Assembly: GCA_001314865.1 (NCBI GenBank)
Contig: LJZR01000001.1
Coordinates: 62,001-126,000 of the forward strand
Reading direction: 5' to 3'
DNA: 64,000 nt
From: Phormidesmis priestleyi Ana
Lineage (GTDB): Bacteria > Cyanobacteriota > Cyanobacteriia > Phormidesmidales > Phormidesmidaceae
The notes under the pieces were generated by a model. That model was given only the letters and a program-made list of their open reading frames with translations. It ran no database searches and was not told where the DNA came from. Every line of letters begins with the position of its first letter. Positions within the stretch are counted from its first letter, which is position 1. This document shows positions 49,606 through 58,878 of this stretch, in pieces. The position numbers were made by a program, and so were the translations under genes.

Positions 49606-51615
49606 ATGACAAATTCTTCATCTACGCGGAAGGCCCTCGTCTTACAAAAGAGCTTTTCGCCTTTTAGCAACAAGCTTGTTGAAGCCGGGTTTGTAGACGG
49701 TGGCCAGATGCAGCAAGCATTGGTCGAAAGTCGTAAATCAGGTCGGGCTTTAACGGACGTTTTAGAGTCAATGACTGGCCAGCAGCTATCTCCAGAGCTG
49801 TTGCGTCAGTACAAAAAACAGCAGCTATTCGAGCTAAAAATTCTCTACGGTGTGGAGTCTCTCGACCCCGAAGTAGAAAATATCTCTGATACCCAGGTAA
49901 CCAGCCTCATCGGCAGCCTGATTTCCGTAGATATTTGCCGCCGTCATCGTTTAGTGCCCCTGTCAAAAACTCAAGAAGGGGAGCATCTATCCGTCCTAGT
50001 TGCGATGGTAGACCCAGAAAATCTGGAAGCGCAAGACGATCTCAACCGCATTCTTAGACCCCAAAAAATGAAGCTGCGGCGAATGGTTATCAGCGTTGAG
50101 GACTATCAACGCCTGATGGCAAAATACCTAGACGAACAAGTAGCGAAAGAGAAGAAACTGGACTTTGAGCAGGCGGTTGATGTTAGAACTGATCTTGAAG
50201 ATCTTGATCTGGACGGCGGCGGATTAGAAGACGTTATTGACGAAGATGATGACCTCGGCGCAGCTCTACAGGATGCAGGCGCAGCTCCGGTAATTGCGCT
50301 GGTTAACAAAATTTTGGTCAAAGCCGTCCAAGAAGAGATCTCAGATATTCATATTGAGCCTCAAGAGGAATTTTTGCGCATCCGCTTCCGTAAAGATGGT
50401 GTCTTAAAAGAAGCCTTTCCACATCTACCTAAAAAGATTATCCCAGCTGTTTGTGCGCGCTTTAAAATTATTGCCGAGCTGGATATTGCCGAGCGCCGTT
50501 TGCCTCAGGACGGTAGAATCCGCCGAGTATTTCAAAACCGTAAAATTGACTTTCGTGTCAGCACTCTACCTAGTCGGTACGGTGAAAAGGTGGTATTGCG
50601 AATTTTGGATAACTCCTCAACACAGCTAGGGTTGGGGATGTTAATCAGCGATCAAGAAACACTGAAAATTGTTCAAGATATGGCGAAAAAGCCATTTGGA
50701 TTAATTCTGGTAACGGGCCCTACCGGCTCAGGGAAAACAACCACGCTGTACTCGGTACTTTCTGAGCGGAACGATCCGGGCGTAAACATTAGCACAGCAG
50801 AAGACCCGATTGAATATGCTTTACCCGGGATTACTCAGGTACAGGTGATTCGGGAAAAGGGGATGAACTTTGCCTCCATTTTAAGAGCATTTTTACGGCA
50901 GGACCCGGATGTAATTCTAGTAGGTGAAACCCGTGACCCTGAGACTGCGAAAACCGCTATCGAAGCTGCCTTAACAGGACACCTGGTACTGACAACGCTG
51001 CACACAAATGACGCAGCGGGCGCAGTCTCTCGGCTCGGCGAAATGGGCGTTGAGCCATTTCAGGTGTCGAGTTCTTTGCTGGGCGTACTGGCGCAGCGCC
51101 TAGTTCGTCGCGTGTGTTCGGAATGCCGAATCAGCTATAAGCCAACCCCGGAGGAGCTAGCTCGGTATGGGATGACGGTTTCTGGTGATTATGAAATGAC
51201 GCTGTATAAAGCGAACCAAGTGCCTACCGATCAACTTAGCCAGCTGAGAGAATCTGGCAAACTCTGCCAGAAATGTCAGGGTGGTGGCTACAAAGGCCGG
51301 GTAGGGGTGTATGAAGTGATGCGAGTTACTGAGCGACTCCAACAACTAATTTCAGACGGCGCGCCCACTGAGCAGGTAAAAGAAGCGGCTGTAGAAGAGG
51401 GCATGAATACGCTGCTAGCCTACAGCCTGAACTTGGTAAGGGAGGGCCATACCACTCTAGAGGAAGTGGAGCGGGTAACCTTTACCGACAAAGGTCTTGA
51501 GGCTGAACTGAAAGCCAAACGTAAGAGCGTTCTTTCCTGTACGACTTGTAACGCCGAGCTGCACCACGAATGGCTTGACTGCCCGTATTGTCTGACTCCG
51601 CGTTACAAGGAATAG
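49606..51615 (+). CDS. pilB: Type IV pilus extension ATPase PilB
   Basis: This 669-residue hexameric ATPase powers pilus assembly. An N-terminal GSPII_E N-domain (about 30-180) precedes the motor with GPTGSGKTTT (Walker A, near residue 369), Asp box and Walker B VILVGETRDPETA, and His box LHTNDAAGAVSRL. The tetracysteine metal site is Cys-x2-Cys pairs CSEC and CQKC. A second C-terminal zinc-ribbon-like segment, SCTTCNAELHHEWLDCPYC, ends the protein. It begins ATG 49606, divergent from grpE, and is followed by pilT 84 bp downstream. Confidence 0.96.
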   Translation: MTNSSSTRKALVLQKSFSPFSNKLVEAGFVDGGQMQQALVESRKSGRALTDVLESMTGQQLSPELLRQYKKQQLFELKILYGVESLDPEVENISDTQVTSLIGSLISVDICRRHRLVPLSKTQEGEHLSVLVAMVDPENLEAQDDLNRILRPQKMKLRRMVISVEDYQRLMAKYLDEQVAKEKKLDFEQAVDVRTDLEDLDLDGGGLEDVIDEDDDLGAALQDAGAAPVIALVNKILVKAVQEEISDIHIEPQEEFLRIRFRKDGVLKEAFPHLPKKIIPAVCARFKIIAELDIAERRLPQDGRIRRVFQNRKIDFRVSTLPSRYGEKVVLRILDNSSTQLGLGMLISDQETLKIVQDMAKKPFGLILVTGPTGSGKTTTLYSVLSERNDPGVNISTAEDPIEYALPGITQVQVIREKGMNFASILRAFLRQDPDVILVGETRDPETAKTAIEAALTGHLVLTTLHTNDAAGAVSRLGEMGVEPFQVSSSLLGVLAQRLVRRVCSECRISYKPTPEELARYGMTVSGDYEMTLYKANQVPTDQLSQLRESGKLCQKCQGGGYKGRVGVYEVMRVTERLQQLISDGAPTEQVKEAAVEEGMNTLLAYSLNLVREGHTTLEEVERVTFTDKGLEAELKAKRKSVLSCTTCNAELHHEWLDCPYCLTPRYKE

Positions 51616-51699
51616 CTCGGGCCCTTTTTATCAACGCAGTTAGCGTTGCAGAACTCACCAGTAATCATCTAAACCCCAACCTATTTGAGGAAACATGTT

Positions 51700-52821
51700 A
51701 TGGAATTAATGATTGAAGATTTGATGGAAGAAGTGGTAGAGCGTGGGGGCTCTGACCTTCATCTTTCTACGGGCTTGCCACCCTACATCCGTATTAGCGG
51801 GCACCTGACCGCTACTGACCATCCGCCTATGACATCAGATCAGTGCCAGCGGCTGATTTTTAGCATGCTGAACAACTCTCAGCGGAAGATTTTGGAACAA
51901 ACCTGGGAACTGGACTGTTCCTACGGAGTGAAAGGACTTGCTCGGTTTCGTGTGAACGTATACAAAGACCGAGGCACCTATGCGGCCTGTTTACGAGCAC
52001 TGAGCTCTAAGATTCCAAGTATGGATGTGCTTTGTCTGCCGCCCATTGTCACTGAGCTATCGGAAAAGCCCAGAGGGTTGGTGCTGGTGACGGGCCCAAC
52101 AGGTTCAGGGAAGACAACGACCCTGGCTTCGATGATTAACAACATTAACCTAACTAGAGCGGAGCATATCTTAACGGTAGAAGATCCGATTGAGTTTATC
52201 TATGAACCGATTAAAAGTCTCATTCACCAGCGGCAGGTAGGTGAGGATACTAAGAGTTTTTCTAATGCTTTGAAAGGCGCGTTACGTGAAGATCCCGACG
52301 TGATTCTGGTTGGTGAGATGCGTGACCTAGAGACAATTTCTCTGGCGATTTCTGCGGCAGAAACTGGTCACTTGGTGTTTGGTACTTTGCACACAAGCTC
52401 GGCAGCTCAAACTGTAGACAGAATTGTCGATGTGTTTCCACCTGCACAACATCAACAGATTAGGGTACAGCTTTCTAACTCATTAGTGGCGGTACTTAGC
52501 CAGACGCTGGTATCGAAGGCAAATCCAAAGCCGGGTGAGTTTGGACGCGTGATGGCGCAGGAAATTATGGTGGTCACTCCGGGTATTTCCAACATGATTC
52601 GCGAGGGTAAGACTGCTCAGATTTATGGTGCGATTCAAACTGGGGGTCGGCTGTCGATGCAGACACTGGAAATGGCTTTGGGCGACCTCTATAAGAAAAA
52701 GATTATTAGCTTTGAAGCGGCAATGGCTAAGACTTCTCGTCCGGAGGAGCTACAGAGGCTCATTGGTGGCCCGCCTAGTGGTGTAAAGGCTGCGGCTAAA
52801 GCCGGAACCCGTGCGCTGTAA
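51700..52821 (+). CDS. pilT: Type IV pilus retraction ATPase PilT
   Basis: A 373-residue hexameric ATPase that retracts pili for twitching motility and DNA uptake. It has GGSDLHLSTGLPPYIRISG, Walker A GPTGSGKTTT, Walker B VILVGEMRDLETI, and the His box region LHTSSAAQTVDRI. The ATG at 51700 has a GAGG site nine bases upstream; an in-frame TTG at 51685 is less likely. Between pilB and pilC, one direction. Confidence 0.96.
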   Translation: MELMIEDLMEEVVERGGSDLHLSTGLPPYIRISGHLTATDHPPMTSDQCQRLIFSMLNNSQRKILEQTWELDCSYGVKGLARFRVNVYKDRGTYAACLRALSSKIPSMDVLCLPPIVTELSEKPRGLVLVTGPTGSGKTTTLASMINNINLTRAEHILTVEDPIEFIYEPIKSLIHQRQVGEDTKSFSNALKGALREDPDVILVGEMRDLETISLAISAAETGHLVFGTLHTSSAAQTVDRIVDVFPPAQHQQIRVQLSNSLVAVLSQTLVSKANPKPGEFGRVMAQEIMVVTPGISNMIREGKTAQIYGAIQTGGRLSMQTLEMALGDLYKKKIISFEAAMAKTSRPEELQRLIGGPPSGVKAAAKAGTRAL

Positions 52822-52893
52822 GGCACATTGTTGCGATCGCGTGAGTAGATTACTTCTTTTGAAAACACCTATAAGAGCATAGAGAGAAAACTG

Positions 52894-54114
52894 ATGCCTA
52901 CCTACGTCGTCACTGGCCGCAATACTACTGGAAAATCGGTTAGCCAGAAGATAGAAGCACCTTCTCCTTCTCAGGCGCGCACTTTGATGTCGCAGCAGGG
53001 GATGCATATTCAGGACATAAAAGAGAGTCGAGGTATCAGCTTTAACATGGCTGATATTCAAACCTCAATGGCAAAAGTGACGGTGAAAGATAAGGCTGTA
53101 TTTTCACGTCAGTTTGCTGCGCTGGTGACTTCAGGTGTGGCGTTGGTTAGAGGTATTGGCATTTTGGCTGACCAGTGCCCTAACCCAAAGTTGAAAAAGG
53201 CTTTGCAGGGCATCAATAATGATGTACAGCAGGGAACGAATCTATCTGACTCAATGCGGAAGCACCCCCAATGCTTTGACAACCTATATGTGAGTATGGT
53301 GCAAGCAGGTGAGGTTGGTGGTGTGCTAGACGAGGTACTTAACCGTTTGGCGAAACTGCTTGAAGATTTGAACCGTTTACAAAACCAGATTAAGTCGGCG
53401 ATGGCGTACCCGGTAACGGTGGGCTTTTTGGCAGTGACTATTTTTATCGGGATGACGGTATTTTTGCTACCGATTTTTGCCGAGATTTTTGAAGATTTGG
53501 GGGCGCCACTGCCGCTGTTTACGCGGGCGCTGATGGCGATTAGTAAGCTACTGCGAACTTGGTATTTGACGCTGGGGTTAATTGGAATTATTGCGGTGTT
53601 GGTGTTTGTATATAAGCAGTATTACAAGACGCCTGTGGGCCGAGTAACGATGGATGGCTTTTTCTTAAAGATGCCGCTATTTGGTGATTTGGCGCAGAAG
53701 TCAGCGACGGCTAGATTTTGTCGGACGTTTGGTTCGTTATCACGGTCGGGCGTGCCAATTTTGACAGCGCTGGAGATTGTGCGCGATACATCGGGTAATC
53801 AGGTAATTGCAAATGCGATTAACGCAGCGCAAGGAGAGATTCAGTCGGGCGGAATGATTAGCTTGGCCCTGCAAGAGCATGGCGTATTCCCGGTGATGGC
53901 GATTCAGATGATTAGCATTGGTGAAGAAACGGGTGAGCTAGACCAGATGCTGATGAAGGTGGCGGACTTTTATGAGGATGAAGTAGAACAGGCGGTGAAG
54001 GCCCTGACTAGTATTATGGAGCCGATTATGATTGTGGTGCTCGGTGGTATGGTGGGTTCGATTCTGGTGGCCATGTATTTGCCGATGTTCTCGGTCATGG
54101 ATCACTTGGGTTAA
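52894..54114 (+). CDS. pilC: Type IV pilus inner-membrane platform protein PilC
   Basis: This 406-residue protein has two T2SSF domains (FSRQFAALVTSGVALVRGI and FCRTFGSLSRSGVPILTAL mark them), and three membrane helices (about residues 173-193, 225-245 and 375-395). PilB and PilT act on it to polymerise or retract pilin. ATG 52894 is 72 bp after pilT. Last gene of the pil cluster; prepilin genes are not in the window. Confidence 0.96.
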   Translation: MPTYVVTGRNTTGKSVSQKIEAPSPSQARTLMSQQGMHIQDIKESRGISFNMADIQTSMAKVTVKDKAVFSRQFAALVTSGVALVRGIGILADQCPNPKLKKALQGINNDVQQGTNLSDSMRKHPQCFDNLYVSMVQAGEVGGVLDEVLNRLAKLLEDLNRLQNQIKSAMAYPVTVGFLAVTIFIGMTVFLLPIFAEIFEDLGAPLPLFTRALMAISKLLRTWYLTLGLIGIIAVLVFVYKQYYKTPVGRVTMDGFFLKMPLFGDLAQKSATARFCRTFGSLSRSGVPILTALEIVRDTSGNQVIANAINAAQGEIQSGGMISLALQEHGVFPVMAIQMISIGEETGELDQMLMKVADFYEDEVEQAVKALTSIMEPIMIVVLGGMVGSILVAMYLPMFSVMDHLG

Positions 54115-54218
54115 TTCGGCTGGTGTTATTGGCTGGTGTTGTTCGTCTAAAACTTTTTTACCGGTCTAAAGACTACAACCAGACTTCAACAAGTGTTGAG
54201 ATTGAAGTAAGGGTTCAT

Positions 54219-55964
54219 TTACTGCAAAACTTCTTTGAGCTTGTGCTGGTTCCACAGATCCTGATACAGGCCAGGTTGGCTGACAAGCTCGCGATGGGTA
54301 CCTGACTGAACGATGCGGCCTGCGTCCATGACAAGGATGTGATCGCACGAAGCCGCTGCCGACATTTGATGTGATACAAAAATTACTGTCTTTCGCTGAG
54401 TCTCGCTCGAAAGATTGTCTAAAATCTGGGTGGCGGTTTGATTGTCTACGCTGGAGAGGGCGTCGTCTAAAACGAGGATGGGCGCATCGACGAGTAGCGC
54501 CCGAGAGAGGGCTGCTCGCTGACGCTGACCGCCGGAGAGGGTAATGCCCCGCTCGCCTACCATGGTTTTTAACTGTTGGGGAAAGTTGAGAATTTCGCTA
54601 TATAGTTGGGCTTCTTTAGCGGCATGTTCAACTTCGATGGGTTCGGCCATGGGATTGCCGTAGCGGATGTTGTTTTTGATGGTGGTGCTAAACAAAAAGC
54701 TGTCTTGAGGGACGAAGGCGATCGCGCCTCGCAAATCAGATAGCTCAATTTGTGTGATGTCATATCCATCTAAAAAAAGCTCATTAGGGTCTATTTCTAG
54801 CAGGCGAGGCAGGGCCATAGCCAGAGTAGACTTGCCGGAGCCAATTGGGCCTACGACCGCAACGGTTTGCCCTGGTTCGATAGAAAAGCTGACTCGGTTG
54901 AGTGCAGGCCGATCAGAACCAGGGTAGGTGAAGGTTAGGTTGCGAGCTTCTAACCGACCGATCGGGTTGGGCAAGGGGCGAGTTTGGGATGTATTGCGGA
55001 TGGTCGGTCGGGCCTCGAAGATAGCTTCAATACGGTCTAAACTGACTTCGCCGCGCTGGTAAGCGGTGATAGTAAACCCAAGTAAGGCAGTGGGGAAAAC
55101 CAGCTGCTGAATGAATAAGATAACGGCGACAAAATCGCCGGGTGTCAGCGAGCCTGAGATGATTGCCTGAGAACCAATGGCCAAAGCAATGACTAGACTG
55201 AGGCTGGCAAATCCACCGAGTAGTGGAAAGAGGGTATTACGCGTTTTAGCCAGGGCTAGGTTGGCGCTAAGGAGATCCTGATTTCGTTGGTTAAAAGCGC
55301 GGCGCTCGTTTTCCTCTTGAGCGTAGATTTTAACCAGGGAAATGCCGCCCATATCTTCTTGGATGAGATCGCTGAGGTTGGAGATTTCTTCTTGAACGTC
55401 GAGTTGCTGATTGCGGAGGCGATCGCCAAATACCGCAACCACAGCAAACATAAAGGGATAGACCGCCAGAGAAAAGAAAGCCACATTGGCATTGAGTCCG
55501 ACCATCGCGGGTACGATCATGACATAGGCAAAGAACGTGTTGGCCATGCTGAGTACGGCAAACCCTAGCAAACGGCGGATATTGTCTACATCGCTGGTGG
55601 CTCGGTTGATTAGATCGCCAATAGTGTTGCGGCCAAAGTAAGCAGGCTCTAGTGTCAGTAAATGCTCAAAAATACGCTGTTTGAGGTCGAATTCGACCTT
55701 GCGCCCTGCGCCAAACAAGCAGATGCGCGAGGTCATGCGGATAACCCACATAACGCTGGCCAGTATCAGCACCAAAATAACAGAGCGAATAACCTGCGAT
55801 AGCGTAAAAGCGACCGTTAGCTCATCGACAATGTTACCAATTGTGAGCGGAATGGTAACGCCAATAGCATTGACCACAAGCAAGGCTAGCAAGCCCAGCG
55901 TGACTTCTCGCCAGTGCGGTTTGAGGTAGGCGGCTAACCGGACAATTCTTGAGGGTTGGGCCAT
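54219..55964 (-). CDS. ABC exporter half-transporter (fused membrane and ATPase domains)
   Basis: A 581-residue protein with six membrane helices (about residues 15-300) and an ATPase domain (about 340-575): Walker A GPIGSGKST near residue 371, signature ITLSGGQRQRAAL, Walker B ILVLDDALSSVD and H-loop FVSHQ. It dimerises to export a lipid, peptide or drug; the MsbA/LmrA-like sequence does not fix the substrate. It converges on pilC. Confidence 0.92.
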   Translation of the reverse strand: MAQPSRIVRLAAYLKPHWREVTLGLLALLVVNAIGVTIPLTIGNIVDELTVAFTLSQVIRSVILVLILASVMWVIRMTSRICLFGAGRKVEFDLKQRIFEHLLTLEPAYFGRNTIGDLINRATSDVDNIRRLLGFAVLSMANTFFAYVMIVPAMVGLNANVAFFSLAVYPFMFAVVAVFGDRLRNQQLDVQEEISNLSDLIQEDMGGISLVKIYAQEENERRAFNQRNQDLLSANLALAKTRNTLFPLLGGFASLSLVIALAIGSQAIISGSLTPGDFVAVILFIQQLVFPTALLGFTITAYQRGEVSLDRIEAIFEARPTIRNTSQTRPLPNPIGRLEARNLTFTYPGSDRPALNRVSFSIEPGQTVAVVGPIGSGKSTLAMALPRLLEIDPNELFLDGYDITQIELSDLRGAIAFVPQDSFLFSTTIKNNIRYGNPMAEPIEVEHAAKEAQLYSEILNFPQQLKTMVGERGITLSGGQRQRAALSRALLVDAPILVLDDALSSVDNQTATQILDNLSSETQRKTVIFVSHQMSAAASCDHILVMDAGRIVQSGTHRELVSQPGLYQDLWNQHKLKEVLQ

Positions 55965-56102
55965 GAGGAAGGGTTGAGGTTACCTGGACTATTGATGATA
56001 GTCGGATAGCGCTTACCTTTGCTAGATTCCTGAGAGTGAGTCGTTGGGAAATGCATCGCCAAAGACGATTCGCTAAAGACGAAAGCCTGTGTCAGAAACT
56101 GT

Positions 56103-57206
56103 CTAGATTTCGATATTAGAGTCCCATCCTAAATTAAAGTTAGGCAGCCATCCTCTCAGGAAGTAGTAAATAGAGGTTAGCAGCTCGTTCCAGTAGCGGG
56201 TTGTAAGCTGAAGGGCCTCTGCGCTGGGCAGCAAGTCGGGGAGGCGGCGGAGCGATCGCCCATTGAGGCTAAAGTCGGCAGTGAAAAAATCAGTGGGCTT
56301 GGCAACGACCTCTAGCGCCATTTTTTCAAAGGTGAGGGCAGCCCGAGACATGATAATGGCCGGTGCGACCAGAAACACGCGCGGATCGTTTTCAGTCCCT
56401 TGCTCCCGCCTAGCAGCTCGAGACCCTGCGATTAGCCGTCTGTTTTGTAGCAGCGTTTCGACTTCTTGAGCGGTTCGGTAAACATCTAATCCGGTGTCTT
56501 CAATGACAATATCTTCACCAAAAACACCGTTACTAGTTAGAATGTTGCGAATAATTTGCCGCTGCTGTGAGCCGCTGTCGCCCGCGCCAGCGGTGGCAAA
56601 TACCACAGGAGATGCGCCTTGGCTACGAGCCTGCCGATAGAGATTGGCTGCGTAGATGAGCCGGGGAGCCAAAGAGGTATTGAGCGAAACGTCGTTATTG
56701 GCTTCAAAAATGGAGAGCGCTCTGTCAATATCATCGCTTTCGCCCATAACAACGATCGCGCCAGCATCGCCGGGTTCCCCCTGAGCGGGGATAGTGCCTG
56801 CTGGGCAAACATCGCCGCATATTTCGGCTCGCCGTTGGTAGGCATTGATGACAGACTGCTCGGCATTGCTCACCAACCATTGAGACATGAGCGGAATGCT
56901 AGAGATGAGCAAAATGGCTAGGGCGATCGCAGCGGGTGTGCCCTTGATGCTCTTGGTGCCTTCGCTGAGCGCAACACCTAAGAAAACTATCGCGGCGCCC
57001 AACGGCATGAGTGGAAAGGATAAAATACGCCAAATGACGCTAATAGTGCCGTCATCGGGTTCGATAAAAGATGCCACCAGGAGCAAGATTAAGATAACCC
57101 CTCCGAACCAGGTGAGATATTTTCTATCAATGATTCGAGTCAGTACGTACCAGATTAAGAGCCCGACTGAGGCCCATAACAGTACACGGGTGAGCAATAC
57201 CAGCAT
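56103..57206 (-). CDS. YdcF-family (DUF218) membrane protein
   Basis: This 367-residue protein has four hydrophobic helices in the first 115 residues, then a DUF218/YdcF domain beginning GAIVVMGESDDIDRAL and containing VIEDTGLDVYRTAQEV and VFLVAPAIIMSRAALTFEKM. ElyC/SanA-like members influence cell-envelope polysaccharide metabolism but the enzyme activity is unknown. Transcribed alone, downstream of a strong terminator that ends the DUF1517 transcript. Confidence 0.85.
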   Translation of the reverse strand: MLVLLTRVLLWASVGLLIWYVLTRIIDRKYLTWFGGVILILLLVASFIEPDDGTISVIWRILSFPLMPLGAAIVFLGVALSEGTKSIKGTPAAIALAILLISSIPLMSQWLVSNAEQSVINAYQRRAEICGDVCPAGTIPAQGEPGDAGAIVVMGESDDIDRALSIFEANNDVSLNTSLAPRLIYAANLYRQARSQGASPVVFATAGAGDSGSQQRQIIRNILTSNGVFGEDIVIEDTGLDVYRTAQEVETLLQNRRLIAGSRAARREQGTENDPRVFLVAPAIIMSRAALTFEKMALEVVAKPTDFFTADFSLNGRSLRRLPDLLPSAEALQLTTRYWNELLTSIYYFLRGWLPNFNLGWDSNIEI

Positions 57207-57346
57207 GTTCGTTTCTCTTATGGCTGTTTTCAGCGTTGGGACATCTGCCCAGCACTGACTATTAATGGGTAAACGCAGTAACGACGACCGGCTTCATTTA
57301 ACCACTTTGTTGAGAAGTTAAGCACATTCAGCGCATTTACAGCCAT

Positions 57347-57384
57347 AAAAAAACGAAGGTCGCCATGGCGACCTTCGTTTTTTT
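57347..57384. terminator. Perfect palindromic terminator after the DUF1517 gene
   Basis: A run of seven A, CGAAGGTCGCC, ATGG-centred dyad and its complement, then seven T form a perfect 38-base palindrome centred at 57365/57366. It ends the minus-strand DUF1517 transcript 25 bases after its stop and could act on either strand. Confidence 0.93.
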
Positions 57385-57409
57385 AGAAATTAGCCTCAGC
57401 CATTAAACA

Positions 57410-58435
57410 TTAAACCAGCTGCAGGTTCGGGTATTCGGCAATGAGTTCGTCAGCGGTGAGGGTTTCGCCTGAAACCTGAGGTGTCCAAAGAACTTCGACT
57501 GCCATCAGCTGATCGCTAGAGATTGCACCGATTTTTTTCAGCGCGTCGCGTAAGTCATTGGCGGTGTTAATGCTGGGCAAACTGAGTTTACTTTGGCCTG
57601 CGACTAAAATCGTGGCCACAATGTATTCGCCAGGAGCATCTGGAATGCCGCTATCGGTAGCCAATTCGCCACTGCTGTTAAGCGCTGCTTTGGGCTTTGC
57701 TTGGGAAATTTGAGCATTGACATTAGATAGGGTTTCGCCCGTAAATTTGCTGCGCTCGGCGATGGCCAGTTGATTGAAGGCTTGCTCAGCGCTCACCAAC
57801 CGAGTTTGATCAGATTCAACATCAGCGTAGGCCCAGTACTCGGGGTTGCGCAGCAGCGAAAGAGTCGTTTCTTGCAGAACCTTGGTCAGACCTGCTGAGG
57901 TGCCGGTATCGGCTGTGTTGGCGATACGGTTGAGGTCGGTTTGTAAGCCGCGAGCTTGGGCTAGCAGGCCAATTTGGAGCCGGGCGACTGACACCATGGG
58001 ATTGCTGCTATCACCGTAGGCACCCATGCCATCTTCACCCACCCCAGAGGTGCGGAAGGTGCGGATGAGGAAGTTGGCAATCGCGATCGCAATTAAAATA
58101 CCAAACAGCCCACTGCCTCCGCCAAAGCCGACAAACGGCAAAATGAAGGGAAAGCCAAATCCACCGCCGCCGGGGTAATAGCCGCCGCCATAGCCACCAC
58201 CGTAGCCAGAAGGTGCACGGGACGAAGGAGATGTGTAAGTACGACTAGGCGCACGAAAGCTGCCGCCGCCGATGCGTCCTCCTCCACGGGCCGCTAAGGC
58301 GCCGTCTGCCTGGGAAAAAATTAGCAGGGCAGCCAGGCCAAAAACGAAAAGTGATTTTAAGAGTGACTTGAGCTTGAGGTGCTCAGCAACGCGGGCGCTG
58401 TAGGTTGTGGTGGCGTTTTTTATGCGTTCAACCAT
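57410..58435 (-). CDS. DUF1517 membrane protein, glycine-rich
   Basis: A 341-residue protein with an N-terminal signal or anchor (about 25-48, ending ALA), a Gly/Ser/Tyr-rich stretch (about 50-95, GGYGGGYYPGGGG), a hydrophobic helix (about 110-125) and the DUF1517 C-terminal domain with VARLQIGLLAQARGLQTDL and the VEVLWTPQ end. The family occurs in cyanobacteria and chloroplasts without a known function. It precedes the thiS-thiE pair in the same direction but is far from it (107 bp). Confidence 0.85.
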   Translation of the reverse strand: MVERIKNATTTYSARVAEHLKLKSLLKSLFVFGLAALLIFSQADGALAARGGGRIGGGSFRAPSRTYTSPSSRAPSGYGGGYGGGYYPGGGGFGFPFILPFVGFGGGSGLFGILIAIAIANFLIRTFRTSGVGEDGMGAYGDSSNPMVSVARLQIGLLAQARGLQTDLNRIANTADTGTSAGLTKVLQETTLSLLRNPEYWAYADVESDQTRLVSAEQAFNQLAIAERSKFTGETLSNVNAQISQAKPKAALNSSGELATDSGIPDAPGEYIVATILVAGQSKLSLPSINTANDLRDALKKIGAISSDQLMAVEVLWTPQVSGETLTADELIAEYPNLQLV

Positions 58436-58541
58436 GATTGATTTGAGTTTTTTTTCTCTTTTTTGGATGCCTCTATTTTAGCGCTTCTCCAGAAGCACTC
58501 AGCCCGTAAAGCTCTACCCAGAGGACGGGATTGCCGTACTC

Positions 58542-58844
58542 CTAACCACCGCCGACAATCGTGACAATTTCTAAGCGATCACCCGCTTGCAGCAAGGTGG
58601 TTTCCCACAGCGGACGGGCGAGAATTTCGCCGTTGTATTCCACGGCAATGAGCTTAGGGTTAAACCCCACTTGAATCAAAAAATTAGGCAGAGAAGTGCC
58701 AATAGAACAGGTTTTGGCTTCACCATTGACCTGAAGCTCAATGGTGCCTGACGGATTGTCTATTGGGTTAGGGTTGTCCATTGGGTTAGGGTTGTCCATT
58801 GGGTTAGGGTTGTCCATTGGGTTAGGGATGGGTTGGGTCCGCAT
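58542..58844 (-). CDS. thiS: Sulfur carrier ThiS with repeat-encoded N-terminus
   Basis: The C-terminal 66 residues are a ubiquitin-like ThiS fold: TIELQVNGEAKTC, LIAVEYNGEIL, GDRLEIVTIVGGG, ending in the Gly-Gly that is adenylated and thiocarboxylated for thiazole synthesis. I start at ATG 58844, giving 100 residues; the N-terminal 34 residues contain three to four NPMDNP units encoded by an 18-bp repeat. Other Met codons in the repeat could serve as start. thiE lies 34 bp upstream in the same direction; thiG and thiO are not in the window. Confidence 0.93.
   Translation of the reverse strand: MRTQPIPNPMDNPNPMDNPNPMDNPNPIDNPSGTIELQVNGEAKTCSIGTSLPNFLIQVGFNPKLIAVEYNGEILARPLWETTLLQAGDRLEIVTIVGGG
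58754..58826 (-). repeat. 18-bp tandem repeat at the thiS 5' end (contains TTAGGG)
   Basis: TATTGGGTTAGGGTTGTC-type units, about four copies, in frame on the minus strand (Asn-Pro-Met-Asp). The TTAGGG word is coincidental, not telomeric. Confidence 0.9.
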
Positions 58845-58878
58845 TGAGATTAAAAGACAGATCTTTAAAGGCAGATCT

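Noticed and set aside
58754-58826. TTAGGG repeats as telomere-like DNA
   Set aside because: The word lies inside an 18-bp coding repeat of thiS and is not in contiguous hexamers.
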